Numbered from the stretch's first letter, positions 42,541 to 52,431 are shown. The stretch: DNA of 64,000 nt from Hymenobacter crusticola (GCF_002154225.1 NZ_MTSE01000002.1:496001-560000); one strand, 5' to 3'. Notes: generated by a model from the sequence alone, not told the origin. Translations and numbers: made by a program.

Positions 42541-43531
42541 CAGGAGCTAATTCCAACACATCATCTAAGCGCGTGCTACCGTTGGAGCCAGTGGCAATAT
42601 AGCCCGTGTTACCTAGGCCAAAGCCTACGCTGTACGTGCGAGGAGCGGCAGGGAAATTAGTTTTTTGCGTCCAAGAGTCTGCATCAGGATTGAATTCCCA
42701 GCAGTCGAGTTTAGAGCCCTCGCCTGCAGTTACATATCCTTTTCCATTCACCACAAAGCTAGCACCATAGTTACGAGCAACAGCGCTGTAGTCGTAGCCA
42801 TCGGTCGAGTTGTTAGTGAGGCTGCGCATGCTAGTCCAGGTATCGGTGGTCGGGTCGTATGCTTCGTTGTCGGTCAGCGTATTACCATTATCGGTTCCCG
42901 ATAACACGTAGCCAAAATTGCCGATAGTAAAGGCCATAGCGCCAATCCGTTTGTTACCGAAGAGACTAGCTTTCTGCGTCCAAACGTCCGTAGAAGGGTT
43001 GTATTCGTAGAAGTCTTTTAGGTTGGCAGCGCCGACAGCTCCGTTGATAATACCGTATCCTGTACCAACGTAGCCTTTATCGCCAATGGCTAGGCCTACA
43101 GCGCTATAACGAGCACCACCGGCAAAATCTTTCTTCTTTGTCCAAGTATTAGAGCTTGGATCGTACTCGTAGAAATCACTTAGACGATTAGCACCGTCAT
43201 ACCCAGTGCCTACATAGCCTTTGCCTCCAACGGCAAAAGCTACAGCATTATAGCGTGCTACACCTGGAAAAGGAGCAATTGCACGCCACGAACGGTTGTC
43301 GGGGTTATACACCCAAAAGTCTTTGAATTTGTCGGTGCCGTTCCAGCCTAGGCCTACATATGCTCGGTTATTAATTGTGAAGGTGACGGCACCACTGCGG
43401 GGCGCACCTTCGAATTGAGCGCCAGTTGACCACACGCCAATGATTGCATCAGTATCATTATCATCTTTTTTGCAAGAGCTAATACTGAACGCGCTGAGCA
43501 TTAAGCAAACCGCGAAGAGAAGGTGTTTCAT
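42527..43531 (-). CDS. Kelch-repeat lipoprotein
   Basis: Lipoprotein of 334 aa (signal LSAFSISSC) that folds as a Kelch beta-propeller. Repeats of about 50 residues carry the pattern 'GKGYVGTGY...DFYEYDPSSNTWTKK', with five to six visible between residues 35 and 330. It has no galactose-oxidase catalytic domain. It precedes DUF4270 in the same operon. A role in binding surface glycans or proteins is likely but not shown. Confidence 0.88.
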   Translation of the reverse strand: MKHLLFAVCLMLSAFSISSCKKDDNDTDAIIGVWSTGAQFEGAPRSGAVTFTINNRAYVGLGWNGTDKFKDFWVYNPDNRSWRAIAPFPGVARYNAVAFAVGGKGYVGTGYDGANRLSDFYEYDPSSNTWTKKKDFAGGARYSAVGLAIGDKGYVGTGYGIINGAVGAANLKDFYEYNPSTDVWTQKASLFGNKRIGAMAFTIGNFGYVLSGTDNGNTLTDNEAYDPTTDTWTSMRSLTNNSTDGYDYSAVARNYGASFVVNGKGYVTAGEGSKLDCWEFNPDADSWTQKTNFPAAPRTYSVGFGLGNTGYIATGSNGSTRLDDVLELAPDATQ

Positions 43532-43856
43532 AAAAAGCGAAAACTGTAAAAGAAAAAGGGTACAGAGGTAAGAGTTAAAAGACAGGGGTAAGGTGGCAGC
43601 AAGTTCCGGATTTTTTAATCATTCTTCCGCACGCCAAAGCTACGAACGCCGCAACTACGTCCGAAATTGCCTCTATCAACGTGGGCGAAACATAGATGAA
43701 CAGCGGTGCCTAGGCCGCTAAGCACAGCTGCAAACCTAGCATAACACTTCCTTTTCGGGGATTACGAAATAAATCGTAGCATTTCGTTGCATCTACGATT
43801 AAGTTCGTATATGTTTGACTTACGAATCTGTTCGTATCAACATTTGCCTCCTAATT
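43532..43856. promoter_or_regulatory. Divergent regulatory region with BlaI-type inverted repeats
   Basis: This 325-base gap separates the Kelch operon from the BlaI/M56 genes. On the minus strand TAGCTTTG (43642-43635) fits the TAnnTTTG -7 box for the Kelch gene. Nearer the blaI-like start, AATCGTAG / CTACGATT (43772-43779 and 43793-43800) and TACGAA-TCTG-TTCGTA (43821-43836) are inverted repeats, and TTCGTAT recurs at 43804. The repeats sit 20-85 bases before the regulator's ATG and are probably its autoregulatory operators. The rest shows nothing clear. Confidence 0.55.
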
Positions 43857-44267
43857 ATGAGTACGTCCCCACTCCCTAAGCCTACCGAATCGGAACTAGA
43901 AATCTTGCAAGTATTGTGGCAGCACGGCCCAAGTACCGTCCGTTTTGTGAATGACCAACTCAGCCAGAAGCGCGAAGTGGGCTATACCACCACGCTGAAG
44001 CTGCTCCAGCTGATGCTGGAGAAAGGCCTGGTGCACCGCGACGACGATAGCCGGACGCATGTGTACCGCTCAGCGGTTCGCCAAGAGGAAACGCAAGGCC
44101 TGCTGCTCGATCGGTTCGTGGACACTGCTTTTGGCGGCTCCGCTATGAAGCTGGTGATGCAAGCCCTCGGCAACCGCCATACCTCGCGCGAAGAGCTAGA
44201 CCAGATTCGGTCGTTGCTCAATGAGATTGAAAACAAAGACGACCAACACCCTAACGCAAAGGACTAA
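43857..44267 (+). CDS. BlaI/MecI/CopY-family repressor
   Basis: Winged-helix repressor of 136 aa. LPKPTESELEILQVLWQHGPSTVRFVND and VGYTTTLKLLQLMLEKGLVHRD are the family's DNA-binding helices and wing. The C-terminal helices (about 75-125) give the dimer domain that M56 signalling proteases cut in other members. The ATG at 43857 is preferred because the open frame from 43815 would run through the operator repeats. The stop TAA shares its last base with the next ATG (TAATG), so it is coupled to the M56 gene. Confidence 0.9.
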   Translation: MSTSPLPKPTESELEILQVLWQHGPSTVRFVNDQLSQKREVGYTTTLKLLQLMLEKGLVHRDDDSRTHVYRSAVRQEETQGLLLDRFVDTAFGGSAMKLVMQALGNRHTSREELDQIRSLLNEIENKDDQHPNAKD

Positions 44268-46639
44268 TGAACTGGTTGGAGCAAACTTTTTCGCCGGCGC
44301 TTGTTCGCGCCTTGGGTTGGATGCTGATTCACTCCGTGTGGCAAGGTGCCGTGGTGGCACTAGCGCTGGCGGGGTTGCTGCTGCTGCTACGCCGCCACAG
44401 TGCGCAAGTGCGCTATGTGACGGCGGCGGCGGCCTTGGTAGCGCTGTTATTGCTCTCGCTCGGTACGTTTGTCCGACATTATTATGCTGCTTCCCCTGTC
44501 ACTGAAGCGCCTGTTGCTCTAACTAGATCGGTGGAAAAAAGGAGCGTTAGCGCTTCCGCCAAGGCTACGGCCACAGTCAGGCAACCCGGCAGTACGCTGA
44601 GTAGCCGCGCCGCTAAGCTAGCTGCTTGGCAGCTGTATTTCGAGCGGAACATGCCCATGCTGGTGCTGGCCTGGACCCTAGGCATGCTGGCTATGACCTT
44701 GCGTTTGCTTGGCGGTTTGGCGTACGTACAACGCGTCCGGCATTACCGGGTAGAGCCGCTCCCAGCAGAATGGTTGGAGCGCCTAAGTGCTCTGGCTAAG
44801 CAGGCTGGGCTCAGCCGCCCTGTGCTCCTGCTGCAGTCGGCGCTAGTGAAAGCGCCCTTGGTGGTTGGACACGCACGACCTGCGATTCTGTTGCCGCTGG
44901 GTGCCGTAATGGGACTGAGCCAACTACAGTTGGAGGCTATTCTGGCGCACGAGCTAGCGCACATCATTCGGCGCGATTATCTGATGAACTTATTGCAGTC
45001 GGTGGTGGAAACGTTGTTTTTCTATCATCCGGCCGTATGGTTTATTTCTGCCTGCCTGCGTACCGAACGCGAAAATTGCTGCGATGACGTAGCCAGCACG
45101 CTGTGCGGCAACCCACTACACCTAGCCCGTGCTTTGGCGGCGCTGGCCGAGCTAAGCGTCGAGCCTCGCGTTGCGCCGCGGTTGGCGCTGTCGGTGATGG
45201 GCCCCGATGGTTCGTTGCTGGGCCGCATCAAGCGGTTGTTGCAGGGGCAAAGCACGCCCACGTTTGCCGAAGGCTTTGGCGCCGCCTGCGTTATGTTGGT
45301 TGGCCTAGGTCTGCTGAGCACCGCCGTGGCTTGGGCCGATCCGCAACCTACAACCAGCACGACCCTAGGTAGCCTCAGCGAATTGCCCATCAACCTAGAA
45401 GAGAGCAGCGTAGCCACTACCCAAGGTACGCCTACGCACCTAGTACTCGCGAAGCCCGTCATGCTCACACCGGAGCAAGAAGACAGCCTAAAGAAGTCGG
45501 GTACGGTTGTGATTAAAAAAGACAAGAAAGGCCGATTGACTGACCTGTACGTGGATGGCCAGCGGGTAGAAACGGCCACGCCGACCAAAGGCAAGAAAGC
45601 AGCGCAGGTAGAGGTGGTGCAGTTGCCCGAAAAAACGATTGATGCCGAGGACATAGCTAATGAAGAAATAAACGTAGCGCAACACAAAACAGCGTTGAGG
45701 GAGATGAGCATGAACCAGGTTATAGCAGCGTTGAAGAACGTGGATATGCTAACGCCTGGCATACTGCAAAACTCCGAGCAGAGCCTGCGGGAAGTGGAGA
45801 AGAATGCCAAGACCGATGAGGACCGTGAGTGGGTTCAAAAAGCTCGTCAAGAGATTAAAGAAGCGCAGCTCGAACTAGAAGAAAGCAAGCGGGAAGCCGA
45901 AGAAGCACGGCGTGATCAACTGGAAATAGCGCGCGAACAATTGGAAGTGAAGCGAGAAGAGGCAGAGGCCCTGCGCGAAGCGGAAGAAGTTCGTCGGGAA
46001 GAGTTGGAAGCTGCATTGGTTGAGGAGTTGGAAGCCGACGGCTTGATCCGTGACGCAGGCAACTACCAGCTTCACCTAAGTGCCAATGAGTTGGTCGTGA
46101 ACGGCAAAAAGCAGTCAGCGGCTATGCTGAAAAAATACCTAGCTCTCTACGAAAGCCAGAGTGGGCGCAAGCTTACGGGCACTAAGTCGTACAACAGTGT
46201 GCGCAACTCGGTTAGTCATAGTTCCTCCATGGCAATGGAGCGTCCTGAACGGCCCGAGCGCCCAGAACGGCCTGAGCGCCCAGAGCGTCCCGAAAGACCA
46301 GCACGTCTGGCTCGCCCTACCATGCCGGTCCCACCGGCGCCACCCACAGCGCCGGCCCCGGCTCCGGCCGTTAGTGCCCCTCCGATGCCACCTGTGCCGC
46401 CCGTACCACCTGCGCCACCGGCCGTGGATAGCAATATCATCCGGGATGAGCTGCGCAGAGACGGCCTGATCGGCAAAAAAGACAAAGGCTTTCAGTTTCA
46501 GCTCAACAGCAAAGAGCTGCTCGTGAACGGCAAAAAGCAGTCGGAGGCTCTGACGAAGAAATACCGCGAACTGCTGGACGTGCCCGCCAGCACGAATAGC
46601 AAAAGCTCCCGCACTATTCAAATCTCAGTTAGCGAATAA
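44267..46639 (+). CDS. M56 (BlaR1-type) sensor metallopeptidase with duplicated C-terminal module
   Basis: Integral-membrane zinc peptidase of 790 aa that presumably senses an envelope signal and inactivates the coupled BlaI repressor. Membrane helices lie at about 15-40, 50-70 and 130-155. The active site is H228-E-L-A-H232, with a third ligand in TERENCCDD (about 266-274), and a fourth helix follows at 335-355. Instead of a penicillin-binding sensor, the outer part has a Glu/Arg-rich coiled coil (about 500-590). It then has two copies of a module of about 45 residues (DGLI...ELVVNGKKQS...KKY, starting near 588 and near 730). Between the copies is a proline stretch with tandem RPE triplets. 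The ligand is unknown. Confidence 0.86.
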   Translation: MNWLEQTFSPALVRALGWMLIHSVWQGAVVALALAGLLLLLRRHSAQVRYVTAAAALVALLLLSLGTFVRHYYAASPVTEAPVALTRSVEKRSVSASAKATATVRQPGSTLSSRAAKLAAWQLYFERNMPMLVLAWTLGMLAMTLRLLGGLAYVQRVRHYRVEPLPAEWLERLSALAKQAGLSRPVLLLQSALVKAPLVVGHARPAILLPLGAVMGLSQLQLEAILAHELAHIIRRDYLMNLLQSVVETLFFYHPAVWFISACLRTERENCCDDVASTLCGNPLHLARALAALAELSVEPRVAPRLALSVMGPDGSLLGRIKRLLQGQSTPTFAEGFGAACVMLVGLGLLSTAVAWADPQPTTSTTLGSLSELPINLEESSVATTQGTPTHLVLAKPVMLTPEQEDSLKKSGTVVIKKDKKGRLTDLYVDGQRVETATPTKGKKAAQVEVVQLPEKTIDAEDIANEEINVAQHKTALREMSMNQVIAALKNVDMLTPGILQNSEQSLREVEKNAKTDEDREWVQKARQEIKEAQLELEESKREAEEARRDQLEIAREQLEVKREEAEALREAEEVRREELEAALVEELEADGLIRDAGNYQLHLSANELVVNGKKQSAAMLKKYLALYESQSGRKLTGTKSYNSVRNSVSHSSSMAMERPERPERPERPERPERPERPARLARPTMPVPPAPPTAPAPAPAVSAPPMPPVPPVPPAPPAVDSNIIRDELRRDGLIGKKDKGFQFQLNSKELLVNGKKQSEALTKKYRELLDVPASTNSKSSRTIQISVSE

Positions 46640-46654
46640 GCGAGTCTAGCTCTT

Positions 46655-46690
46655 AAAGCCGGCTGCTCAGAAGAGTGAGCCGGCTTTTTT
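46655..46690 (+). terminator. Rho-independent terminator
   Basis: AAAGCCGGCT and AGCCGGCTTT pair around a 13-base loop and run into T6. It ends the BlaI/M56 operon. Confidence 0.85.
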
Positions 46691-46838
46691 GTGCCCATTG
46701 CTTTCGAGGCGGGCAACGGTCGGGCGGGTGCGTGCATCTGGTTTGTATTCGCCCCGGGCTGCTTGTAGCAGCGCAGCTGTTCCTGCTATTCGCTTTATCC
46801 ACTCTTCCTTATCGCTCCACTTTCTATTCCTGTTTACA

Positions 46839-49382
46839 ATGCGTTTTCGCATTCTTTTCCTCGGCTTGTGGCTGCTCTGCTCGCTGGCGGGTTACGCGCA
46901 AAAAACACCCGCCACTACCACCCCGCAGCTAGCTCCTAAGCGGCAGCTTACTGCGCTGCGTATCACCCAGGCACCTAAGCTCGACGGGGTACTCGATGAG
47001 GCTGTGTGGCGGGAGGCACCGCTAGCAAACAAGTTCACCCAGTACCGACCTAATCCGGGCTTGCCCGAGCAGCATCCTACCGAAGTGCGCGTGCTCTACG
47101 ATGACGTGGCGCTTTACATCGGCGCCGTGATGCACGACGTGTCGCCCGATTCCGTTTTCCGGGAGCTAAGCCAACGCGACGACATGGGCAATACTGATTT
47201 CTTCGCGGTTTTCTTTGATACCTACCACGATAAGCTCAACGGCTACGGCTTTTTTGTGACCTCAGGTGGGGTGCAGCTCGATGCTCGTTATTCGCCGGCC
47301 GGTGGCGAAGACATGGCCTGGAATGCCGTGTGGGAAAGTCGCACGGCCCTGCACGGCACCGATTGGGTGGCTGAGCTGCGCATTCCCTATTCGGCTATTC
47401 GCTTCAGCGCGGCGCCCGAGCAGGTGTGGGGGTTCAACTGCATGCGGCGGCGGCGCAGCACCAACCAAGATTTTCTTTGGAACGAAACCAAGCCTGAGGT
47501 AGATGGCTTCGTGAACCAATGGGGCGAGCTGAGTGGCTTACGCGACATCAAGCCGCCGTTGCGCCTTTCGCTCACGCCCTACGTGTCGAGCTACCTCAAC
47601 CATTACCCGTATCAGGAGCAAGGCGTGCGCAACACCAGCACCAGCTTCAACGGCGGCGCCGATCTGAAGTGGGGCATCAATGAAAGCTTCACGCTGGACG
47701 CTACGTTGGTGCCGGATTTTGGGCAGGTGCAGAGCGACAACCAAGTGCTCAACCTGTCGCCCTTCGAAGTGCAGTACCAGGAAAATCGCCAGTTTTTCAC
47801 CGAAGGCACCGAGTTGTTTAACAAAGGCAACCTGTTCTATTCGCGGCGAGTAGGCGCCCAGCCTATTGGGTTTGCAGAAGCCGAGAATCAGCTGCAGCCG
47901 GGCGAGAAAGTGGTGGCGAACCCCGGCGTGACCCGCTTGCTGAACGCCACCAAGGTGTCGGGGCGCACGAGCAAGGGGCTAGGGGTGGGGTTGTTCAATG
48001 CCTTGTCGAACAACGTGTACGCCACCCTACGCGACAGCGCGGGCGCCGAGCGCAAGGTGCTCACCCAGCCTTTTGCCAACTACAACATCTTCGTGCTCGA
48101 TCAGTCGCTGAAGAATAACTCCTACGTGTCGCTCATCAACACCAACGTGACGCGCACGGGCGGCACCTACGACGCCAACGTGACCGGCGGCTTAGTTCGC
48201 ATTGCCAACAAGAAAAACTCCTACGCCGTGGATGGGCAAGTGGTGTACTCGCGGCGGCGTGGGCAGGTGTTCAACTCCGAAGCCCCCATTGACGACCAGA
48301 ACGGCTACAAGTACTTGCTCGGCTTCGGCAAGATCAGCGGCAACTTCACCTGGAAGGTCAAGCATGGCATCGAGTCGAACAGCTACAACCCCAACGACCT
48401 AGGTATTCTGTTCGGCAACAACAACATCACGCAGTCGATCGACATTAGTTACAACAAGTACAAGCCGTTCTGGAAGGTCAACAACCTGTACACCTACTAT
48501 GGCGTGAGCCAATCGTTGTTGTACAAGCCCACCCGTTATCAGAACGTGACGGCGTACGCCGGAGGCAACACCACCTTCACCAAGAGCTTCCTGAACGTCG
48601 GCACGGACCTCGACTACTCGCCCGCGTCGCACGACTTCTACGAGCCGCGCACTTCGCCGCTGGGCCGCTACTACGTGCGAGTGCCAGCCAACTTTGGCGC
48701 TGCGGCCTTTGCCTCGTCCGACTACCGCAAGAAGCTAGCTTACGACGTGACCCTACGGGGGCGCTGGCACGCCAACGACGGCGACCGGACCGGTCGCACC
48801 GGCTACGACGTGAGCCTGAGTCCGCGCTACCGCGTGAGCAACCAGCTTACCTTCCGCTACGACCTAAGCTGGGGCGTGCGGCGCAACCAAATCGGCTACG
48901 GCGGAGCGCTCAACAAAGACGAACCGCTGGACGTGGAATTTATGGACGCCCCGTTGCTAGGCCGGCGCCGAGTCGTGACGGTAACCAACACGCTGTCGGG
49001 CTCTTACACCTTCAACAACCGCATGTCGTTCACCATTCGAACGCGTCACTACGTGAGCAGCGTGCGTTACCGCGACTTCTTTAGCCTAGGTCCGGACGGC
49101 CAGGAAACGCCCGCTGCTTACCGTCGCAACCGCGACACCAGTTTCAACGCCTTCAACGTGGATGCGGTATTCGCGTGGTGGTTTGCACCTGGCTCGCAGA
49201 TGAGTATTGTGTGGAAAAATGCCGGCTCCAGCTTTCTGGAAGCCAACGAGGCTACGCCGCTCTACTTCAATAACTTGAACAATACCATGAATACACCGCA
49301 CAACAACTCGCTGTCTATCAAGGTGCTGTATTACCTCGATTACCTCGTGCTCAAGCGCGTGCTGCCGGGCGCGAAAGGGTAG
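46839..49382 (+). CDS. DUF5916 outer-membrane protein with CBM9-like domain
   Basis: Exported protein of 847 aa. The ATG at 46839 gives a proper signal peptide (MRFRILFLGLWLLCSLAGYA, then Q); the longer open frame from 46689 would cross the preceding terminator. Residues about 40-200 are a carbohydrate-binding (CBM9-like) fold: PKLDGVLDEAVWREA, then VRVLYDDVALYIG, FFAVFFDTYHDKLNGYGFFV and ELRIPYSAIRF. The C-terminal 600 residues are DUF5916, a predicted outer-membrane barrel. The function is not established; a surface sugar- or protein-handling role is inferred. Confidence 0.88.
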   Translation: MRFRILFLGLWLLCSLAGYAQKTPATTTPQLAPKRQLTALRITQAPKLDGVLDEAVWREAPLANKFTQYRPNPGLPEQHPTEVRVLYDDVALYIGAVMHDVSPDSVFRELSQRDDMGNTDFFAVFFDTYHDKLNGYGFFVTSGGVQLDARYSPAGGEDMAWNAVWESRTALHGTDWVAELRIPYSAIRFSAAPEQVWGFNCMRRRRSTNQDFLWNETKPEVDGFVNQWGELSGLRDIKPPLRLSLTPYVSSYLNHYPYQEQGVRNTSTSFNGGADLKWGINESFTLDATLVPDFGQVQSDNQVLNLSPFEVQYQENRQFFTEGTELFNKGNLFYSRRVGAQPIGFAEAENQLQPGEKVVANPGVTRLLNATKVSGRTSKGLGVGLFNALSNNVYATLRDSAGAERKVLTQPFANYNIFVLDQSLKNNSYVSLINTNVTRTGGTYDANVTGGLVRIANKKNSYAVDGQVVYSRRRGQVFNSEAPIDDQNGYKYLLGFGKISGNFTWKVKHGIESNSYNPNDLGILFGNNNITQSIDISYNKYKPFWKVNNLYTYYGVSQSLLYKPTRYQNVTAYAGGNTTFTKSFLNVGTDLDYSPASHDFYEPRTSPLGRYYVRVPANFGAAAFASSDYRKKLAYDVTLRGRWHANDGDRTGRTGYDVSLSPRYRVSNQLTFRYDLSWGVRRNQIGYGGALNKDEPLDVEFMDAPLLGRRRVVTVTNTLSGSYTFNNRMSFTIRTRHYVSSVRYRDFFSLGPDGQETPAAYRRNRDTSFNAFNVDAVFAWWFAPGSQMSIVWKNAGSSFLEANEATPLYFNNLNNTMNTPHNNSLSIKVLYYLDYLVLKRVLPGAKG

Positions 49383-49492
49383 AGCGTTGGGTGAACTTGG
49401 CGGAAATAGGTTTGTTCTATAGCAGACGGCTTACTGTAGCACAACCTAGGTTAAGCGGACAAGGCTGTCGGGCAGAAGGCAGAGCTAAGTCG

Positions 49493-50767
49493 ATGAGTAA
49501 ACAGAACGTACTACTATTTCTCCTGCTGCTTGTGGCAGCGTTGAGCTATGGGCAGTCGGGTACGATGCGTGTGGATAGCTTGCGGGCGCGGGCCAGTCGG
49601 GCGATGCGCGCTACTGATTTTGTGAAAGGAGCTAGCTTTTACCAGCAACAAGCCGAGGTCGAAAAGTACCGGACGGCCAAGGCCAACGCGCACTACAACG
49701 CCGCCTGCGCTTACGCCCGTGCTCATACCCCCGACCGAGCGCTGATCGAATTGAAAGCCGCTGCCAAGCTGGGGTGGCACAACGTGGCGCTGGCCAGAGA
49801 CGATGATGATCTGGCGAGCCTGAGGCAGCTTCCGGCATTCGACGCTATGCTGAAGCGCATGGCGAAGGTAGAAACCAAGCAGCTGAACCCGAGAAAGGCG
49901 AAGCTGGTGACGAGCGACATCGATCTGTTTTGGAAGGCTTACGACGCCACCCTCAAAAACCCAGGGCTCAAAGAAGAGATCTACCAAGCGCAGTACTTCG
50001 ATAAGGGCTCGATTGGCCTGCAAGATTATTTCTTGAGTAAGATTCGCTCCACGCACTTGTTTGTGAAAAACCTAGACAGCAAGCGCGCTTTCTACCCCGC
50101 TATTCGGGCCAACACGGAGCAAGTAGCAGCGATGAAAAAGCAGATCCGGGCCGGCTTCATCACGCTGAAGGAGCTATATCCGCCCGCTTGGTTTCCCAAC
50201 GTCTACTTTGTTATCGGGCGTTTCAACGCGGGCGGTACGGTGTCTGGCAATGGCATGCTCGTCAGCGCGGATATGGAGGCGCGCACCCCCGATACCCCCT
50301 TGAAGGAGCTGACGCTATGGGAACGTAACAACCTAGGTTCCTTGGAGGAGCTGCCCGCCATTGTAGCGCACGAGCACATCCACATCATTCAGAAAAAAAC
50401 GAAAGGGCGAACTTTGCTCCAAGGTGCCATCCACGAGGGCATGGCCGATTTTCTGGCGGAGCTTATCACCGGCAAGAATCCGAATGCTCGCCTGATGACC
50501 TACGGCAATCTGCACGAGAAAGACCTCTGGGCTGACTTTGCGCAAGAAATGGCTGGCACCAGCTGGCGCAACTGGATTGCCAACGGCGACCAAGAAACGG
50601 ACGAAAAGCCTGCTGACCTAGGTTACTTCGTAGGCTATAAAATCTGCCAGGCCTACTACGATGAAACAGCCGATAAAAAGCAGGCTATTCATGACATGCT
50701 GAACCTGGAAGATTATCCGGCCTTTTTGCAAAAGAGTCGCTACGAAGAAAAGCTAGCTTTGCGCTGA
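49493..50767 (+). CDS. Secreted TPR / DUF2268-like zinc protease
   Basis: Protein of 424 aa. Residues 1-20 are a signal peptide (MSKQNVLLFLLLLVAALSYG, then Q), which selects the ATG at 49493 over the upstream frame. Residues about 40-120 contain one TPR-like unit (ANAHYNAACAYARAHTPDRALIELKAAAKLGW). The catalytic region has H293-E-H-I-H297 and a downstream HEGMADFLAEL, which could supply the third zinc ligand. This is the arrangement of DUF2268-type predicted Zn-dependent proteases. The substrate is unknown. Confidence 0.75.
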   Translation: MSKQNVLLFLLLLVAALSYGQSGTMRVDSLRARASRAMRATDFVKGASFYQQQAEVEKYRTAKANAHYNAACAYARAHTPDRALIELKAAAKLGWHNVALARDDDDLASLRQLPAFDAMLKRMAKVETKQLNPRKAKLVTSDIDLFWKAYDATLKNPGLKEEIYQAQYFDKGSIGLQDYFLSKIRSTHLFVKNLDSKRAFYPAIRANTEQVAAMKKQIRAGFITLKELYPPAWFPNVYFVIGRFNAGGTVSGNGMLVSADMEARTPDTPLKELTLWERNNLGSLEELPAIVAHEHIHIIQKKTKGRTLLQGAIHEGMADFLAELITGKNPNARLMTYGNLHEKDLWADFAQEMAGTSWRNWIANGDQETDEKPADLGYFVGYKICQAYYDETADKKQAIHDMLNLEDYPAFLQKSRYEEKLALR

Positions 50768-50791
50768 AAAATTTGCTTTAAGCTCTGTTCT

Positions 50792-51181
50792 ATGGCTCAA
50801 CACATCGGCCGCGTTACGCTCCTAGTCCGCAACTACGACGAGGCAATTGCCTTCTACACGCAAAAGTTAGGTTTTCAACTGCTAGAAGACACCGACCTAG
50901 GTGGCGGCAAACGCTGGGTGGTCGTAGCGCCCGCCGGCGCCGCTACGGGCCTGCTACTAGCCCAACCTACCGATGAAGCGCAAGCGGCCTACATTGGTAA
51001 CCAAGGCGGCGGCCGGGTGTGGCTGTTCCTGCACACCGACGATTTCTGGGCTGATTACCACCGCATGCAAGCCGCAGGCGTGCGGTTCCTAGAAGAACCT
51101 AGGCAGGAGGTCTACGCCACAGTTGTGGTGCTAGAAGACCTGTACGGTAACAAGTGGGACTTGTTAGAGCCAGCGATGTAG
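50792..51181 (+). CDS. VOC / glyoxalase-fold protein
   Basis: Vicinal-oxygen-chelate fold protein of 129 aa with the two beta-alpha-beta-beta-beta modules: IGRVTLLVRNYDEAIAFYTQKLGFQLLEDTDLG, and VWLFLHTDDFWADYHRMQAAGVRFLEEPR...YGNKWDLLEP (in part). Members include glyoxalase I, dioxygenases and resistance proteins. This one has few obvious metal ligands, so the activity cannot be assigned. Confidence 0.85.
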   Translation: MAQHIGRVTLLVRNYDEAIAFYTQKLGFQLLEDTDLGGGKRWVVVAPAGAATGLLLAQPTDEAQAAYIGNQGGGRVWLFLHTDDFWADYHRMQAAGVRFLEEPRQEVYATVVVLEDLYGNKWDLLEPAM

Positions 51182-51345
51182 CGCAGCCGTGTGAAGCATG
51201 GTAATGCTGCTGGTTATTCAGAACGACGCAAGGCTGATTTGCTACTCGCTAGAAACAGCATTTCGGGCAGCGTAAAAAGCCTTCTGTCCTTTGCATCAGA
51301 GCGATAAGTATATACATTGGCTCATCCATAACATACAGATGCACA

Positions 51346-52218
51346 ATGGGACTGAAGATTAGGTTGCTTATCCTCTCTCTGGTTTTTACGTCCCTTACGG
51401 CATCATCTCAAGTGATGCAATCGGTACTGTGGGAGGTGTCCGGAAGGGGACTGAAAGACAAATCTTATCTTTTGGGTACAGTTCACACCCTTTCCCCGTC
51501 TCTGCTGGACAAATTTTCAGTGAAGCAGTACATGAGGAAGGCGCAGTTTGGCGTTTTTGAAATCTCTGGTGACCCCATCATTCCGGCACAGCCCAAAACG
51601 AACGGTACGCTGGAACGGCCCCAGCCTCCTCTGGATAGTCTTTTCAGCAAGCAGGACTATGCATTGGTAGACAGCATCTTCTCCGCTTCTCCATTAGGTA
51701 GTATAAAAGCGCACAATGAGGATGCCGACTTGCTTGGCATGCTGTACGCAGTTAGGATGCTGAAGCAAACATCCGCTGCGGCCGAAACGAGCGGCTTAGA
51801 TACGGGAATTGCCGAGGAGATGAGGCGCACGGGAAAGCCGCTGTTTCGCCTCGATGCCGATGATGATCCTGACAGAAGAGCTCTAGAAACCAGTTATACT
51901 CTGCTAGCAAATCTGATTGTTCTATCTATTAAAGATAAAGACAGTAAGGCTGACCGTGCTTTTAAAGAAAACATGGAAGCGGCTTATATAGCGAAGCTTT
52001 CTGCCGACCTGAAGCTCAACGAAGAAGCGACAGGGTTTATGAGAGAAATAACGGTGCGACGAAATCTGTTGTGGTATCCGCAGCTGGAACAGAAGATGAA
52101 GGAAGGTTCTTGTTTTGTAGCCGTTGGCCTAGGGCACTTGCAATACAAAAGCGGGCTCATTACGCTGTTGCGCCAGCATGGATATAAGGTAAAGCCGGTT
52201 ACGTTGCTTAAAAACTAG
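51346..52218 (+). CDS. TraB/GumN-family exported protein
   Basis: Protein of 290 aa with a signal peptide (1-21, ending TASSQ). The family's first motif GTVH (44-47, in YLLGTVHTLSP) and the closing VAVGLGHLQYKSGLITLLRQHGYKV are clear, so it belongs to the TraB/PrgY/GumN group of predicted metal-dependent proteases. It is a single gene and its role is unknown. Confidence 0.83.
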   Translation: MGLKIRLLILSLVFTSLTASSQVMQSVLWEVSGRGLKDKSYLLGTVHTLSPSLLDKFSVKQYMRKAQFGVFEISGDPIIPAQPKTNGTLERPQPPLDSLFSKQDYALVDSIFSASPLGSIKAHNEDADLLGMLYAVRMLKQTSAAAETSGLDTGIAEEMRRTGKPLFRLDADDDPDRRALETSYTLLANLIVLSIKDKDSKADRAFKENMEAAYIAKLSADLKLNEEATGFMREITVRRNLLWYPQLEQKMKEGSCFVAVGLGHLQYKSGLITLLRQHGYKVKPVTLLKN

Positions 52219-52431
52219 GAAACGGAACGTGGATTCTGTTCAGCTAGCCGTTGCAGCTCTCATTCTTGCACAAGGCTATATTGCCACACTTGCCCTAGGT
52301 CGACCAGACTCTACGTATCCATTCAGGATATCACCTGCTAGTGTACACTGCCGAAAAAAATAAAGCACGAAGCCTACTTTAATAGGGGCGCTGAGCGTAT
52401 CGTACGATCTACACGAAGCGCAGACTTTGCG

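Noticed and set aside
46240..46310. Nine-base tandem repeat as a CRISPR-like array
   Set aside because: The repeats are contiguous, in frame and encode RPE triplets; there are no spacers.
48202..48402. Thr/Ser-rich frame inside the DUF5916 gene
   Set aside because: Shadow of the barrel-coding frame, with no independent start signal.
52219..52431. Gap after the TraB gene as a hidden RNA gene
   Set aside because: No tRNA arms, hairpin or terminator could be found in it.
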